Shown one piece after another: positions 1-5,737 of a stretch of DNA of 13,642 nucleotides (the first letter of the stretch is position 1; every line of letters starts with the position of its first letter). The stretch comes from an uncultured bacterium (GTDB lineage: Bacteria > Patescibacteriota > Minisyncoccia > Phycocordibacterales > UBA9973): NCBI GenBank assembly GCA_903854645.1, contig CAINWY010000085.1, forward strand, positions 1-13,642, read 5' to 3'. A program made the position numbers and the translations under genes. Below the pieces are notes generated by a model. That model searched no databases and was not told the origin of the DNA. It saw only the letters and a program-made list of their open reading frames with translations.

Positions 1-218
1 AATAACACATAAATATCGATGAATAAAGTGATTTAAGGTCATTTATACCAATCTAATCTGTTTCCATATAAATATTCAATTTTATGACAGTGCACTCATT
101 TACCAAATGAATTTGGCAATTTGAGGTTGAGTGAAATGCATGATTTGCTTAATATTATAATACATTATAAACTAAAATAAATAGTCCTGAATTCATTTAT
201 TATTTTAAATTTAAAATC

Positions 219-428
219 ATGTTAAAACAATCAGTTTTAAATTATTTGGAAAACAATGATTTCAAATTTGAAAGATTCATCAATGAAAATGAAGTTTTCA
301 GAAATACTGAACGCATTGTGATAATCCATCCGATTTTAGGTATTAGACTTTTTTATCTTCTTGATTTGTTTGATAAATACTATACCGAATCTGTAATAGA
401 GATGGATCTAAGAAATCTTGACAAATAA
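219..428 (+). CDS. Small protein of unknown function (69 aa)
   Basis: I do not recognise this protein. It is a 69-residue, probably soluble chain with a charged, Asn/Phe-rich N-terminal half and a hydrophobic stretch around residues 33-50 (IVIIHPILGIRLFYLLDLF) that is too interrupted by charge to be a confident membrane segment. It is taken as real because it is followed within 16 nt by a strong 15-bp terminator hairpin shared with the convergent peroxiredoxin gene, and because nothing else occupies this strand. No Shine-Dalgarno sequence precedes the ATG. A perfect TATAAT lies at 156-161, about 58 nt upstream, but without a well-spaced -35 box. It could also be a chance open frame in AT-rich DNA. 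Confidence 0.5.
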   Translation: MLKQSVLNYLENNDFKFERFINENEVFRNTERIVIIHPILGIRLFYLLDLFDKYYTESVIEMDLRNLDK

Positions 429-443
429 TCAAGATGACAAATC

Positions 444-478
444 AAAAACACCTTTAAATAATTTTTAAAGGTGTTTTT
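444..478. terminator. Bidirectional intrinsic terminator
   Basis: A perfect 15-bp inverted repeat (444-458 with 464-478) encloses a 5-nt loop. The outer arms are five A and five T, so either transcript ends its hairpin in a U tract. It separates the convergent small gene at 219-428 and the peroxiredoxin gene at 526-954 and would serve both. Confidence 0.85.
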
Positions 479-525
479 CGTGTTTATAATTTTATATACA
501 AATAGCATACATTAATTGAATTCCT

Positions 526-954
526 CTATTTTGTAACGTCCTTCAATATCTCCATAGCATGCGTTGCGGGATCTACCTTTGGATAAACTTTTATTATCAT
601 CCCCTTGTCTATTAGATATGAGATTCTTTTTATAAAGAGTATTGAGTAGGCACCGTATTCTCTTATCACCTTTTTATCGGGGTCAGACAATAAGGTAAAG
701 GGTAAATTGTATTTTTCTTTAAATTTTTTATGACTTTCTCCACTATCTGCAGAAACTCCTAACACAGTAATTCCTGCCTTATTAAAATCATCATAAACTT
801 CTGTAATCATACAGGCTTCCTTTGTACACCCAGGAGTATCATCCTTGGGATAAAAATATAAGAGAACACGCCCCGTATAGTCTGATAACTTATGAATAAT
901 ATTGTCTTGATCAACAAGACTAAAATCTATAATTTTTGTTCCTTCTTTTAACAT
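526..954 (-). CDS. bcp: Peroxiredoxin, PrxQ/BCP type (thiol peroxidase)
   Basis: Cytoplasmic thiol-dependent peroxidase of the AhpC/TSA thioredoxin-fold family, reducing hydrogen and organic peroxides with thioredoxin-like electron donors. The signature YPKDDTPGCTKEAC carries the peroxidatic Cys43 and, five residues on, the resolving Cys48 typical of PrxQ/BCP enzymes. Pro36 and Thr40 of the active-site loop are present, and NLPFTLLSDPDKKV and RISYLID match later family blocks. At 142 aa it is shorter than the usual 150-156: the segment between EYGAY and RISYLID, normally around an MYGK(K/T)Y-like stretch, is shortened by roughly nine residues. The start is the ATG at 954, six bases after a perfect TATAAT, so the mRNA is probably leaderless. 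It lies 104 nt beyond the polymerase stop and is probably transcribed separately. Confidence 0.95.
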   Translation of the reverse strand: MLKEGTKIIDFSLVDQDNIIHKLSDYTGRVLLYFYPKDDTPGCTKEACMITEVYDDFNKAGITVLGVSADSGESHKKFKEKYNLPFTLLSDPDKKVIREYGAYSILFIKRISYLIDKGMIIKVYPKVDPATHAMEILKDVTK

Positions 955-960
955 AAGTTC

Positions 961-969
961 ATTATACCA
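961..969 (-). promoter_or_regulatory. Extended -10 promoter of the peroxiredoxin gene
   Basis: On the minus strand the sequence reads TGG-TATAAT, a perfect -10 hexamer (961-966) with the TGn extended -10 element (967-969). No good -35 box lies 16-18 nt upstream, as is common for extended -10 promoters. Six bases separate the hexamer from the ATG at 954, which puts the predicted +1 on the A of the start codon. A second TATAAT lies about 15 nt further upstream. Confidence 0.5.
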
Positions 970-1058
970 AGATTTATTATATAATTGTACTTTTTAATAC
1001 TTTCTATAATCTGTTTCCATTTTGAGCCATTTATTTGAGAATATTTATTTCATTAATC

Positions 1059-2366
1059 CTAATACGCATCCCCTAGCATTGGTATACCGAGTCTTTTCCT
1101 TTTGGTCTCTCCTTTGAATAAATCATTAGTTCTCTCCGCATTTATAGCCCTATCCCCTTTATGCGGAGATGAAACCATAGCACGAAAGCTTGAGCCCAAG
1201 AAAACTGCGTGCTTACCAAACTGTACAGATAGTGAATCCACAAAATTATATATAGTCTTCATCTTATCTATACATACATCTGAACCAAATAGATTCATCT
1301 GGTGGGACTCATCCTCTCTTAATTTTTCTAAAACTACACCAGTTGCCCGATACAAGACTCCATACTGATAAACTTTATCAAATGATTCTTTTAATGCTTT
1401 TATCATTTCGTGTGGGACTGCTAATGGAATCGATAACCCAACTTCCATACCATAAGTATTGAAATCTTGAGTCTTAATAAAAAAGCTAATCTGAGGAGAT
1501 ACGAGCCCGTGCCGTCTCGCCTTGATACAAGCATTCTCTACATTCTTTGATAATTGAGAAAATACATATTCTTTATCCATTGATGGTGGTGTAAATGTTT
1601 TCGTTTTGCTGATTGATTTATAAATATGCTTTTGTTCTTTTTCTATTTTGAAAACATTAGTACCACGAAGTTCCTGCCACGTTTCAAAGTATGGCTTTGC
1701 CAAATGCTCCCTAACCCAAATCGAATCTTTACAAATAAAATCATAAGCTGTCACCACCCCATATTTATTTAGTAATGATCCTGTTTGTGTACCTATACCC
1801 CAAACCTTACCTACGTCTAATTTTGATAAAAATTCACTAATTTTATTCTGTGGTATAAATGTCAGTCCTGAAGGCTTGTCCCACTTTGAAGCAACTTTTG
1901 CCAGAACCTTGGTAGGAGCTAATCCTACAGAGAAAGTCATACCGAGCTCTCTATCTAGATCGTATTTAATCTGTTTAGCGATATCTTCATATGAAAGACC
2001 TAGAAAGCTCTCTAATCCTGTAATATCAGCGAAACACTCATCTATGCTGTATGGATCCACTTCTTCTGTATAACGCCTCACAATGCTTTGCATACGCAGA
2101 CTGTAGAGGCTATAGGTCTCATAGTCAGACGGTATAATGATGGCATCTGGACAAACTTTTAGTATCTCAAAAATCCTCATACCTCGAGTTACCCCCTTGG
2201 CCTTGGCTTCATAAGTCATAGCAGAAGCGATACCCCTCTCACTGCCTGTAATTACTGGCTTACCCTTCAGGGCAGGATTCTTGGCTACCTCACAAGAAGC
2301 AAAGAAACAGTCACCATCTATATGCAATATAGCCCTAGTGTATGAATTATCTGTATCTTTTTTCAT
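1059..2366 (-). CDS. Y-family translesion DNA polymerase (DinB/UmuC type)
   Basis: Error-prone polymerase that copies past DNA lesions. The 435-aa chain has the palm motif HIDGDCFFASCE, with metal ligand Asp17 and steric-gate aromatics Phe21/Phe22, and the second catalytic block YSIDECFAD with Asp109-Glu110. A helix-hairpin-helix-like stretch (KVWGIGTQTG) follows near residues 190-200, then the little-finger domain. QMNLF at 356-360 is a good sliding-clamp-binding motif. I chose the ATG at 2366, one base after the lexA stop; a longer frame begins at a TTG at 2384 but overlaps lexA. There is no Shine-Dalgarno site, so translation probably depends on coupling to lexA. Pol IV (DinB) and the catalytic subunit of Pol V (UmuC) are not separated here. 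No terminator is visible after the stop. Confidence 0.95.
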   Translation of the reverse strand: MKKDTDNSYTRAILHIDGDCFFASCEVAKNPALKGKPVITGSERGIASAMTYEAKAKGVTRGMRIFEILKVCPDAIIIPSDYETYSLYSLRMQSIVRRYTEEVDPYSIDECFADITGLESFLGLSYEDIAKQIKYDLDRELGMTFSVGLAPTKVLAKVASKWDKPSGLTFIPQNKISEFLSKLDVGKVWGIGTQTGSLLNKYGVVTAYDFICKDSIWVREHLAKPYFETWQELRGTNVFKIEKEQKHIYKSISKTKTFTPPSMDKEYVFSQLSKNVENACIKARRHGLVSPQISFFIKTQDFNTYGMEVGLSIPLAVPHEMIKALKESFDKVYQYGVLYRATGVVLEKLREDESHQMNLFGSDVCIDKMKTIYNFVDSLSVQFGKHAVFLGSSFRAMVSSPHKGDRAINAERTNDLFKGETKRKRLGIPMLGDAY

Positions 2367-2367
2367 A

Positions 2368-2928
2368 TTAATATTTACGTACAACGGCTTTTACAACAGC
2401 GGATATGACAAGTTCTTCTTTTGGATAAATTGGTTTATATTTTTCATTGGCTGGTTCTAAAAAAACTTTACCATTCCTATTTCTAAAATATTTAATAGTC
2501 CACTGCCCATCTACATCTGCAATCACAATATCACCATCTTTATAATTGGCGCCACGCTCCACAATAACCATATCCCCTTCGTTGATACCTGCATCTTTCA
2601 TCGAGTCTCCTTTGATTCTCAAAATATATGAGGCTTCTTTGTTGTCGATAAGATATTCATCGAAACTTATTGTATCTGAAAGCTCTTCTTCTGCGGGTGA
2701 TGGAAAGCCAGCCTCTACTAAACCAAGCATCCTAATCTTTCCAAAATTATTTGGTATGAGCTTGCCAGTAGAATCCTTTGATAAAATATCGGCATCTATT
2801 AATTTGTCTACCACATACGAGACGGCGCTCTTGGTCTTGTAGCCTGTTAGCTTCATAATCTCACTATATGAAGGCATACGTCGATTCTTGTTATAAAATG
2901 AAATAATTAATTTTTTAGTCTTTTCCAT
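2368..2928 (-). CDS. lexA: LexA repressor (SOS regulator, S24 self-cleaving)
   Basis: Transcriptional repressor of the DNA-damage response that cleaves itself when stimulated by RecA-ssDNA filaments. The N-terminal ~65 residues form a winged helix (MPSYSEIMKLTGYKTKSAVSYVVDKL as the helix-turn-helix region). The linker carries the Ala73-Gly74 scissile bond in GLVEAGFPSP. The S24 domain has catalytic Ser109 (GDSM) and Lys146 (TIKYF). The 35-residue Gly-Ser and 37-residue Ser-Lys spacings equal those of E. coli LexA. At 186 aa it is slightly short for the family, mostly at the N-terminus. The DNA-binding domain argues against a UmuD-like accessory protein. It heads a two-gene unit with the polymerase, and its promoter contains a palindrome suited to autoregulation. 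The ATG is exactly at the predicted +1, so the message looks leaderless. Confidence 0.95.
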   Translation of the reverse strand: MEKTKKLIISFYNKNRRMPSYSEIMKLTGYKTKSAVSYVVDKLIDADILSKDSTGKLIPNNFGKIRMLGLVEAGFPSPAEEELSDTISFDEYLIDNKEASYILRIKGDSMKDAGINEGDMVIVERGANYKDGDIVIADVDGQWTIKYFRNRNGKVFLEPANEKYKPIYPKEELVISAVVKAVVRKY

Positions 2929-2934
2929 ATATCT

Positions 2935-2964
2935 ATTATATTAGAACGTACGTACTAAAGTCAA
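2935..2964 (-). promoter_or_regulatory. lexA promoter with candidate LexA operator in the spacer
   Basis: On the minus strand a -35 TTGACT (2959-2964) and a perfect -10 TATAAT (2935-2940) are 18 bp apart. The spacer itself (2941-2958) is TTAGAACGTACGTACTAA on the plus strand, an 18-bp palindrome broken by only one symmetric pair. RNA polymerase and a protein on this dyad could not bind together, which fits LexA autorepression. The half-site is not the classic E. coli CTGT-N8-ACAG box and only partly resembles the Gram-positive CGAAC-N4-GTTCG box. Six bases separate the -10 from the ATG. Confidence 0.7.
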
Positions 2965-2971
2965 TAGTTAA

Positions 2972-3000
2972 CAAAATAAAAACCCTCAAAAATTGAGGGT
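2972..3000 (-). terminator. Intrinsic terminator of the 3049-3354 gene
   Basis: An 8-bp perfect stem, ACCCTCAA with TTGAGGGT (2982-2989 and 2993-3000), has a 3-nt loop and is followed on the minus strand by TTTTTATTTT. It closes the unknown upstream gene and insulates the lexA promoter, which starts only 8 bp further on. Confidence 0.85.
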
Positions 3001-3048
3001 CTTAATTTTAATTAATTTAATTTGAAGCAATTACACATAATACTCATA

Positions 3049-3354
3049 CTAGAATTGCTTGATCCACAAATCTTTTACAATCCTTTGAACGAGATTTTTG
3101 TTCGTGCTTTTGATTGTAAATTCTTTATCCCATGCAACGCTCGTACCATTATTTATTACAGGATGATAGGTCTTACGTCCACAGTTGCAAGAAACAGCAA
3201 ACGGGAATTCATCTAAATCTCGTAATATACCATTGGCCGCACAATCACCCACCCTCTTAGAATTAAAAACTCTGAATAGATAACGATCAGACTTGTAATT
3301 TTCCAAGAATTTTCTTTTTACTTGGGTCATTTCCCCTTCCATTAAATCGTACAT
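3049..3354 (-). CDS. Protein of unknown function with a CxC...H cluster (101 aa)
   Basis: I do not recognise this protein. It is 101 residues, basic and probably soluble. Its N-terminal half is rich in charged and aromatic residues. The middle has Cys38, then Cys56 and Cys58 in SCNCGRKTYH with His64 six residues later, which could bind a metal ion, but the spacing is not a zinc-ribbon pattern I know. The start is the ATG at 3354 because GGAGGA (3361-3366) lies six bases upstream, the clearest ribosome-binding site in the window. A longer frame starting at 3369 would place that site inside the coding region. The gene has its own candidate promoter and a strong downstream terminator, so it is a single-gene unit next to lexA. 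Confidence 0.75.
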   Translation of the reverse strand: MYDLMEGEMTQVKRKFLENYKSDRYLFRVFNSKRVGDCAANGILRDLDEFPFAVSCNCGRKTYHPVINNGTSVAWDKEFTIKSTNKNLVQRIVKDLWIKQF

Positions 3355-3360
3355 AATGTT

Positions 3361-3403
3361 TCCTCCCATTGATTAAATTAAAATTATTTTATTTTGTTGT
3401 AAA
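3361..3403 (-). promoter_or_regulatory. Promoter and Shine-Dalgarno site of the 3049-3354 gene
   Basis: On the minus strand TTTACA (3398-3403) and TAATTT (3375-3380) are 17 bp apart, giving a predicted start near 3368 and a 14-nt leader holding GGAGGA at 3361-3366. The -10 box is a weak match. The unit lies just downstream, on the minus strand, of the terminator at 3419-3450. Confidence 0.4.
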
Positions 3404-3418
3404 TGAACTAAAAAGAGC

Positions 3419-3450
3419 AAAAACCAGCTTTGTATTGAAAGCTGGTTTTT
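3419..3450. terminator. Bidirectional-looking intrinsic terminator between divergent genes
   Basis: A perfect 13-bp stem (3419-3431 with 3438-3450; core CCAGC/GCTGG) has a 6-nt loop and T tracts on both strands. It sits between divergent genes (3049-3354 on minus, 3653-4066 on plus), where neither recognised gene needs one. A minus-strand transcript arising between it and about 3600 would explain it; see the candidate small gene at 3476-3568. Confidence 0.8.
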
Positions 3451-3475
3451 AGTAATAAGTTTAGAGAGAATATTA

Positions 3476-3568
3476 TTAACAAAAATCAACCTTCAAATAG
3501 AAAGTATAAAAATAGAAACTTCCCCAGAAGCTCTTATTTAAATTTTGATTTTTAATAATATCTAACAT
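3476..3568 (-). CDS. Candidate small protein of 30 aa, or small RNA
   Basis: A 30-codon frame from ATG to TAA encodes an aromatic-rich peptide: an N-terminal MLDIIKNQ stretch, then WGSFYFYTFYL, ending in Cys. Direct similarity is unknown. The case for it is context. A TTGACT -35 box (3598-3603) lies 17 bp from an AT-rich -10-like AAATAT (3575-3580). The ATG then follows after six bases, the same leaderless geometry seen for lexA and the response regulator. A strong terminator begins 25 nt after the stop. The -10 is poor and the frame is short, so chance, or a non-coding RNA of about 150 nt over the same interval, remains likely. It might be a small membrane-active or leader peptide, but that is speculation. 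Confidence 0.3.
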   Translation of the reverse strand: MLDIIKNQNLNKSFWGSFYFYTFYLKVDFC

Positions 3569-3574
3569 ACTTTT

Positions 3575-3603
3575 ATATTTACATATAGACAAATTAAAGT
3601 CAA
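3575..3603 (-). promoter_or_regulatory. Candidate promoter of the small transcript at 3419-3568
   Basis: On the minus strand a good -35 TTGACT (3598-3603) is followed after 17 bp by AAATAT (3575-3580), which matches the -10 consensus at only three positions. An alternative pair is TTGTCT (3587-3592) with TATGTT (3564-3569), also 17 bp apart, which would start inside the small frame and favour a non-coding transcript. Confidence 0.3.
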
Positions 3604-3617
3604 ACTTTTATAGTTGA

Positions 3618-3646
3618 TTGGCAATTAATCAATAAACTGTTAAAAT
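3618..3646 (+). promoter_or_regulatory. Promoter of the response regulator (leaderless)
   Basis: TTGGCA (3618-3623) and TAAAAT (3641-3646) are separated by 17 bp, and TGT directly before the hexamer forms an extended -10. Six bases separate the -10 from the ATG at 3653, so the predicted +1 is the start codon itself. A dyad TTGATT-N7-AATCAA (3614-3619 and 3627-3632) overlaps the -35 box and could bind a regulator. Confidence 0.65.
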
Positions 3647-3652
3647 ATAGGT

Positions 3653-4066
3653 ATGGATGAAGTAATACCTCCAGCTGGAGAAACTAAGAAAGTACACATT
3701 CTAATAGTTGACGATGACCCAGTTATGCGTCAACTTTTTGGTGGGAAATTAGTGATACTAGGATATGAAGTTATATATGCAAACGATGGAAATGAAGGTA
3801 GAGAGGTAGCCAGACGTCTACATCCAGACCTAATACTAATGGATGAGAGAATGCCTATCATGGATGGTCTCGAGGCATCTGGACGACTAAAGGAAGAAGA
3901 GCAAACAAAAGATATACCTATCATACTTTTTACAAATGAAGATCTATCAATAGAGGCACAAAAAATGGCAAAAGATATAGGTATAGATGATTACATACAC
4001 AAATCTTCAGACTTTAGTAAATTAAAAGATATAATTGCCAGAGTTCTAGAAAAGAATAAAATATAA
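3653..4066 (+). CDS. Single-domain (CheY-like) response regulator
   Basis: A stand-alone receiver domain of 137 aa with no output domain. The acidic pocket Asp20-Asp21 (VDDDPVM), the phospho-acceptor Asp64 (ILMDERMP), the switch Thr94 (LFTNED) and the conserved Lys117 (YIHKSS) are all present, so it should be phosphorylated by a histidine kinase and signal by protein contact. About 13 residues precede the receiver fold. No kinase, chemotaxis or secretion gene is in the window, so its partner and output are unknown. It is one of two plus-strand genes and stands alone between its own promoter and a terminator. The ATG is six bases after the -10 box with no ribosome-binding site, so translation is probably leaderless. 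Confidence 0.95.
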   Translation: MDEVIPPAGETKKVHILIVDDDPVMRQLFGGKLVILGYEVIYANDGNEGREVARRLHPDLILMDERMPIMDGLEASGRLKEEEQTKDIPIILFTNEDLSIEAQKMAKDIGIDDYIHKSSDFSKLKDIIARVLEKNKI

Positions 4067-4095
4067 AAAGACTGCATCTATTTGCAGCCTTTTTT
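4065..4095. terminator. Bidirectional intrinsic terminator
   Basis: AAAAAG-A-CTGCA (4065-4076) pairs with TGCAG-C-CTTTTT (4083-4094) around a 6-nt loop, with one internal mismatch. The A and T arms give U tracts on both strands. It overlaps the end of the response-regulator stop codon and ends 1 nt before the stop of the convergent 4097-4375 gene, closing both that unit and the long dcw operon. Confidence 0.85.
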
Positions 4096-4096
4096 A

Positions 4097-4375
4097 TTAA
4101 TGAAATTTAAAACTCCATTTTGGACATAATCCATTTCTACCCAAAATTTTAATTGTAAAAATTTTCTTAAATCTCTTGTGATCTACAAGATTCTCATATA
4201 GATTATTTATCTCATAAATCCTAATGGAACTTAAGTCGTTTTTAAGACCAATCCCAAAAGTAGAACTCGAGTCGCTTACTTCGGCGACATGATAATCCTC
4301 AATATACAGATATAGTTTCAGTCCTTTCGTCATACTGAGGAAATAATCTTTTAAAACATCTCTATCTATCCCCAT
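4097..4375 (-). CDS. Protein of unknown function at the end of the dcw operon (92 aa)
   Basis: I do not recognise this protein. It is 92 residues with no signal peptide or membrane segment and a probable alpha/beta pattern: KLYLYIEDYHVAEV and SSIRIYEINNLYENL look like strands and a helix, and the C-terminal FTIKILGRNGLCPKWSFKFH is basic and aromatic. It starts 44 nt after murF on the same strand and ends at the terminator, so it is most simply the last gene of the mraZ operon. No Shine-Dalgarno site precedes the ATG. Its position suggests a link to wall synthesis or division only by context. It could also be an independent or spurious frame, although the neat fit up to the terminator supports it. 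Confidence 0.6.
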   Translation of the reverse strand: MGIDRDVLKDYFLSMTKGLKLYLYIEDYHVAEVSDSSSTFGIGLKNDLSSIRIYEINNLYENLVDHKRFKKIFTIKILGRNGLCPKWSFKFH

Positions 4376-4419
4376 ATCTATCTAATATAATTATGATTTG
4401 AAATTATTATACTATTTCT

Positions 4420-5721
4420 CTATCTATTCTGCCACTCACGTTCCTGTCTACACAAAAGCTTATCCCTAAGTTCTTTATGCTCCATAATAGATGCGACTAT
4501 GCGCTCAAGACGCACACCCTGAGATCCTTTAACTAAAATTAAATCCCCTTTTTCAATTATACCTATCATAAACTTTGCTGCTGTATAAGAAGTATCAAAA
4601 CTGTATAAATTTTTAATATTAAATCCTTTTTCTAAGGCTCCTTCAGATATGAATTTTGCTCTTGGCCCTACTAATACTAAAATATCAGCAATACCAGATA
4701 CTTTTTCACCAAGTATATGATGCTCTTCTTCTGTAAATTTACCAAGTTCAAGCATATCTCCCAATATTGCAATTTTTCTTTTCCCTTTCATTTCATTTAA
4801 AACTTCAAGAGCTGCAATGGCCGCAACAGGTGATGAATTGTATGTATCATCTATAATCATTGAATTGTTTATTCCTTCTATTAGTGAAAGTCTACCTGGT
4901 GGAGTTTTATACTCGCTAATGTATTTGATGGAATCCAACAGATCACAACCTACCTCCATAGCGCATGCCAAAGCGGCCAAGGCTGAATCAATATAATGCA
5001 TCCCTACAATATTTGGTAACATTATAGGAAATGTGTGCCCATCGTGTTCAAGTTTAAAGCTTATACCACGAGTAACTTCCGCTCCATTTATATTCGTATT
5101 TATATATGTTGGATAAGTAACTTTATAAGTGGCATTTTTATTTTGTCCATAGGAAACTGTACGTCTATTTGCTTTTAGGTGTACAGCATAAACCTTTTCA
5201 TCGTCATGGTTTAATATTAATACACCATCCTTCTTTAATGCATAAGCAAGGGCACTTTTTTCTTCTATAATCTTTTCTGCGCTATCAAAGAATTCTACAT
5301 GGACTGGTTTATCAGGAAAACGAGTTATAACTACTATATCTGGTGCTAGCCATGGAGCCACATTTTTCTTTATATCACCGGGTTTGCCGACTCCTACTTC
5401 GAGTACTAAATATTCAGGATATGATTTTTTAAATAAAATTATTGAAAAACCATGTATAATATTCTCTATCCAAATAAATGGATTACTCCATCCATTAGGA
5501 CAACCTAGAATTGTCAAAGGTAAGCCTATTTCACTATTAAAACTTTTCTCACTTTTTCTAACAGTTTTGAATTTAGATAATACTGTAAAAATAGCATCTT
5601 TTGTGGATGTTTTACCTACAGAGCCCGTAATTGCTATAATTTTCGGCTTAAACTTTTTTAATATAAGCTTCGCTTGCCATGTAACAATTGTAACTATTAT
5701 TTTTTTAAAAGTATTCTTCAT
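4420..5721 (-). CDS. murF: UDP-MurNAc-tripeptide--D-Ala-D-Ala ligase (MurF), N-terminally short form
   Basis: Cytoplasmic ATP-dependent Mur ligase that adds D-Ala-D-Ala to UDP-MurNAc-tripeptide, the last cytoplasmic step of the peptidoglycan precursor. The P-loop GSVGKTS is at residues 33-39, the ATPase-domain block LEVGVGKPGDI near 107-117, NHDDE at 171-175, the MurF hallmark DDTYNSSP at 291-298 and GDMLELG at 321-327. The last two separate it from MurC, MurD and MurE. In E. coli MurF about 80-100 residues, the UDP-substrate domain, precede the P-loop. Here only 32 do, and they are a hydrophobic and basic helix-like stretch. How the uridine moiety is held is therefore unclear, unless another part of the protein or a membrane contact replaces that domain. 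The gene begins 16 nt after ftsI, with no Shine-Dalgarno site. Confidence 0.93.
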   Translation of the reverse strand: MKNTFKKIIVTIVTWQAKLILKKFKPKIIAITGSVGKTSTKDAIFTVLSKFKTVRKSEKSFNSEIGLPLTILGCPNGWSNPFIWIENIIHGFSIILFKKSYPEYLVLEVGVGKPGDIKKNVAPWLAPDIVVITRFPDKPVHVEFFDSAEKIIEEKSALAYALKKDGVLILNHDDEKVYAVHLKANRRTVSYGQNKNATYKVTYPTYINTNINGAEVTRGISFKLEHDGHTFPIMLPNIVGMHYIDSALAALACAMEVGCDLLDSIKYISEYKTPPGRLSLIEGINNSMIIDDTYNSSPVAAIAALEVLNEMKGKRKIAILGDMLELGKFTEEEHHILGEKVSGIADILVLVGPRAKFISEGALEKGFNIKNLYSFDTSYTAAKFMIGIIEKGDLILVKGSQGVRLERIVASIMEHKELRDKLLCRQEREWQNR

Positions 5722-5737
5722 TTGTAATTTGTAATTA

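Noticed and set aside
1..60. Minus-strand gene running off the left edge (extended -10-like TGGTATAAA at 42-50)
   Set aside because: Only about 14 codons from an ATG at 42 are visible, and that ATG overlaps the -10 box itself, so neither the promoter nor the frame is convincing. I see nothing else certain in 1-218.
1102..1368. Plus-strand frames inside the polymerase, MurF, PBP, lysS and greA genes
   Set aside because: They are shadows on the opposite strand of well-supported genes, with no ribosome-binding site, promoter or recognisable motif.
2367..2384. Longer polymerase start at the TTG at 2384
   Set aside because: It overlaps the lexA end by 17 nt and adds six residues. The ATG at 2366, one base after the lexA stop, is the usual coupled arrangement and gives the typical N-terminus.
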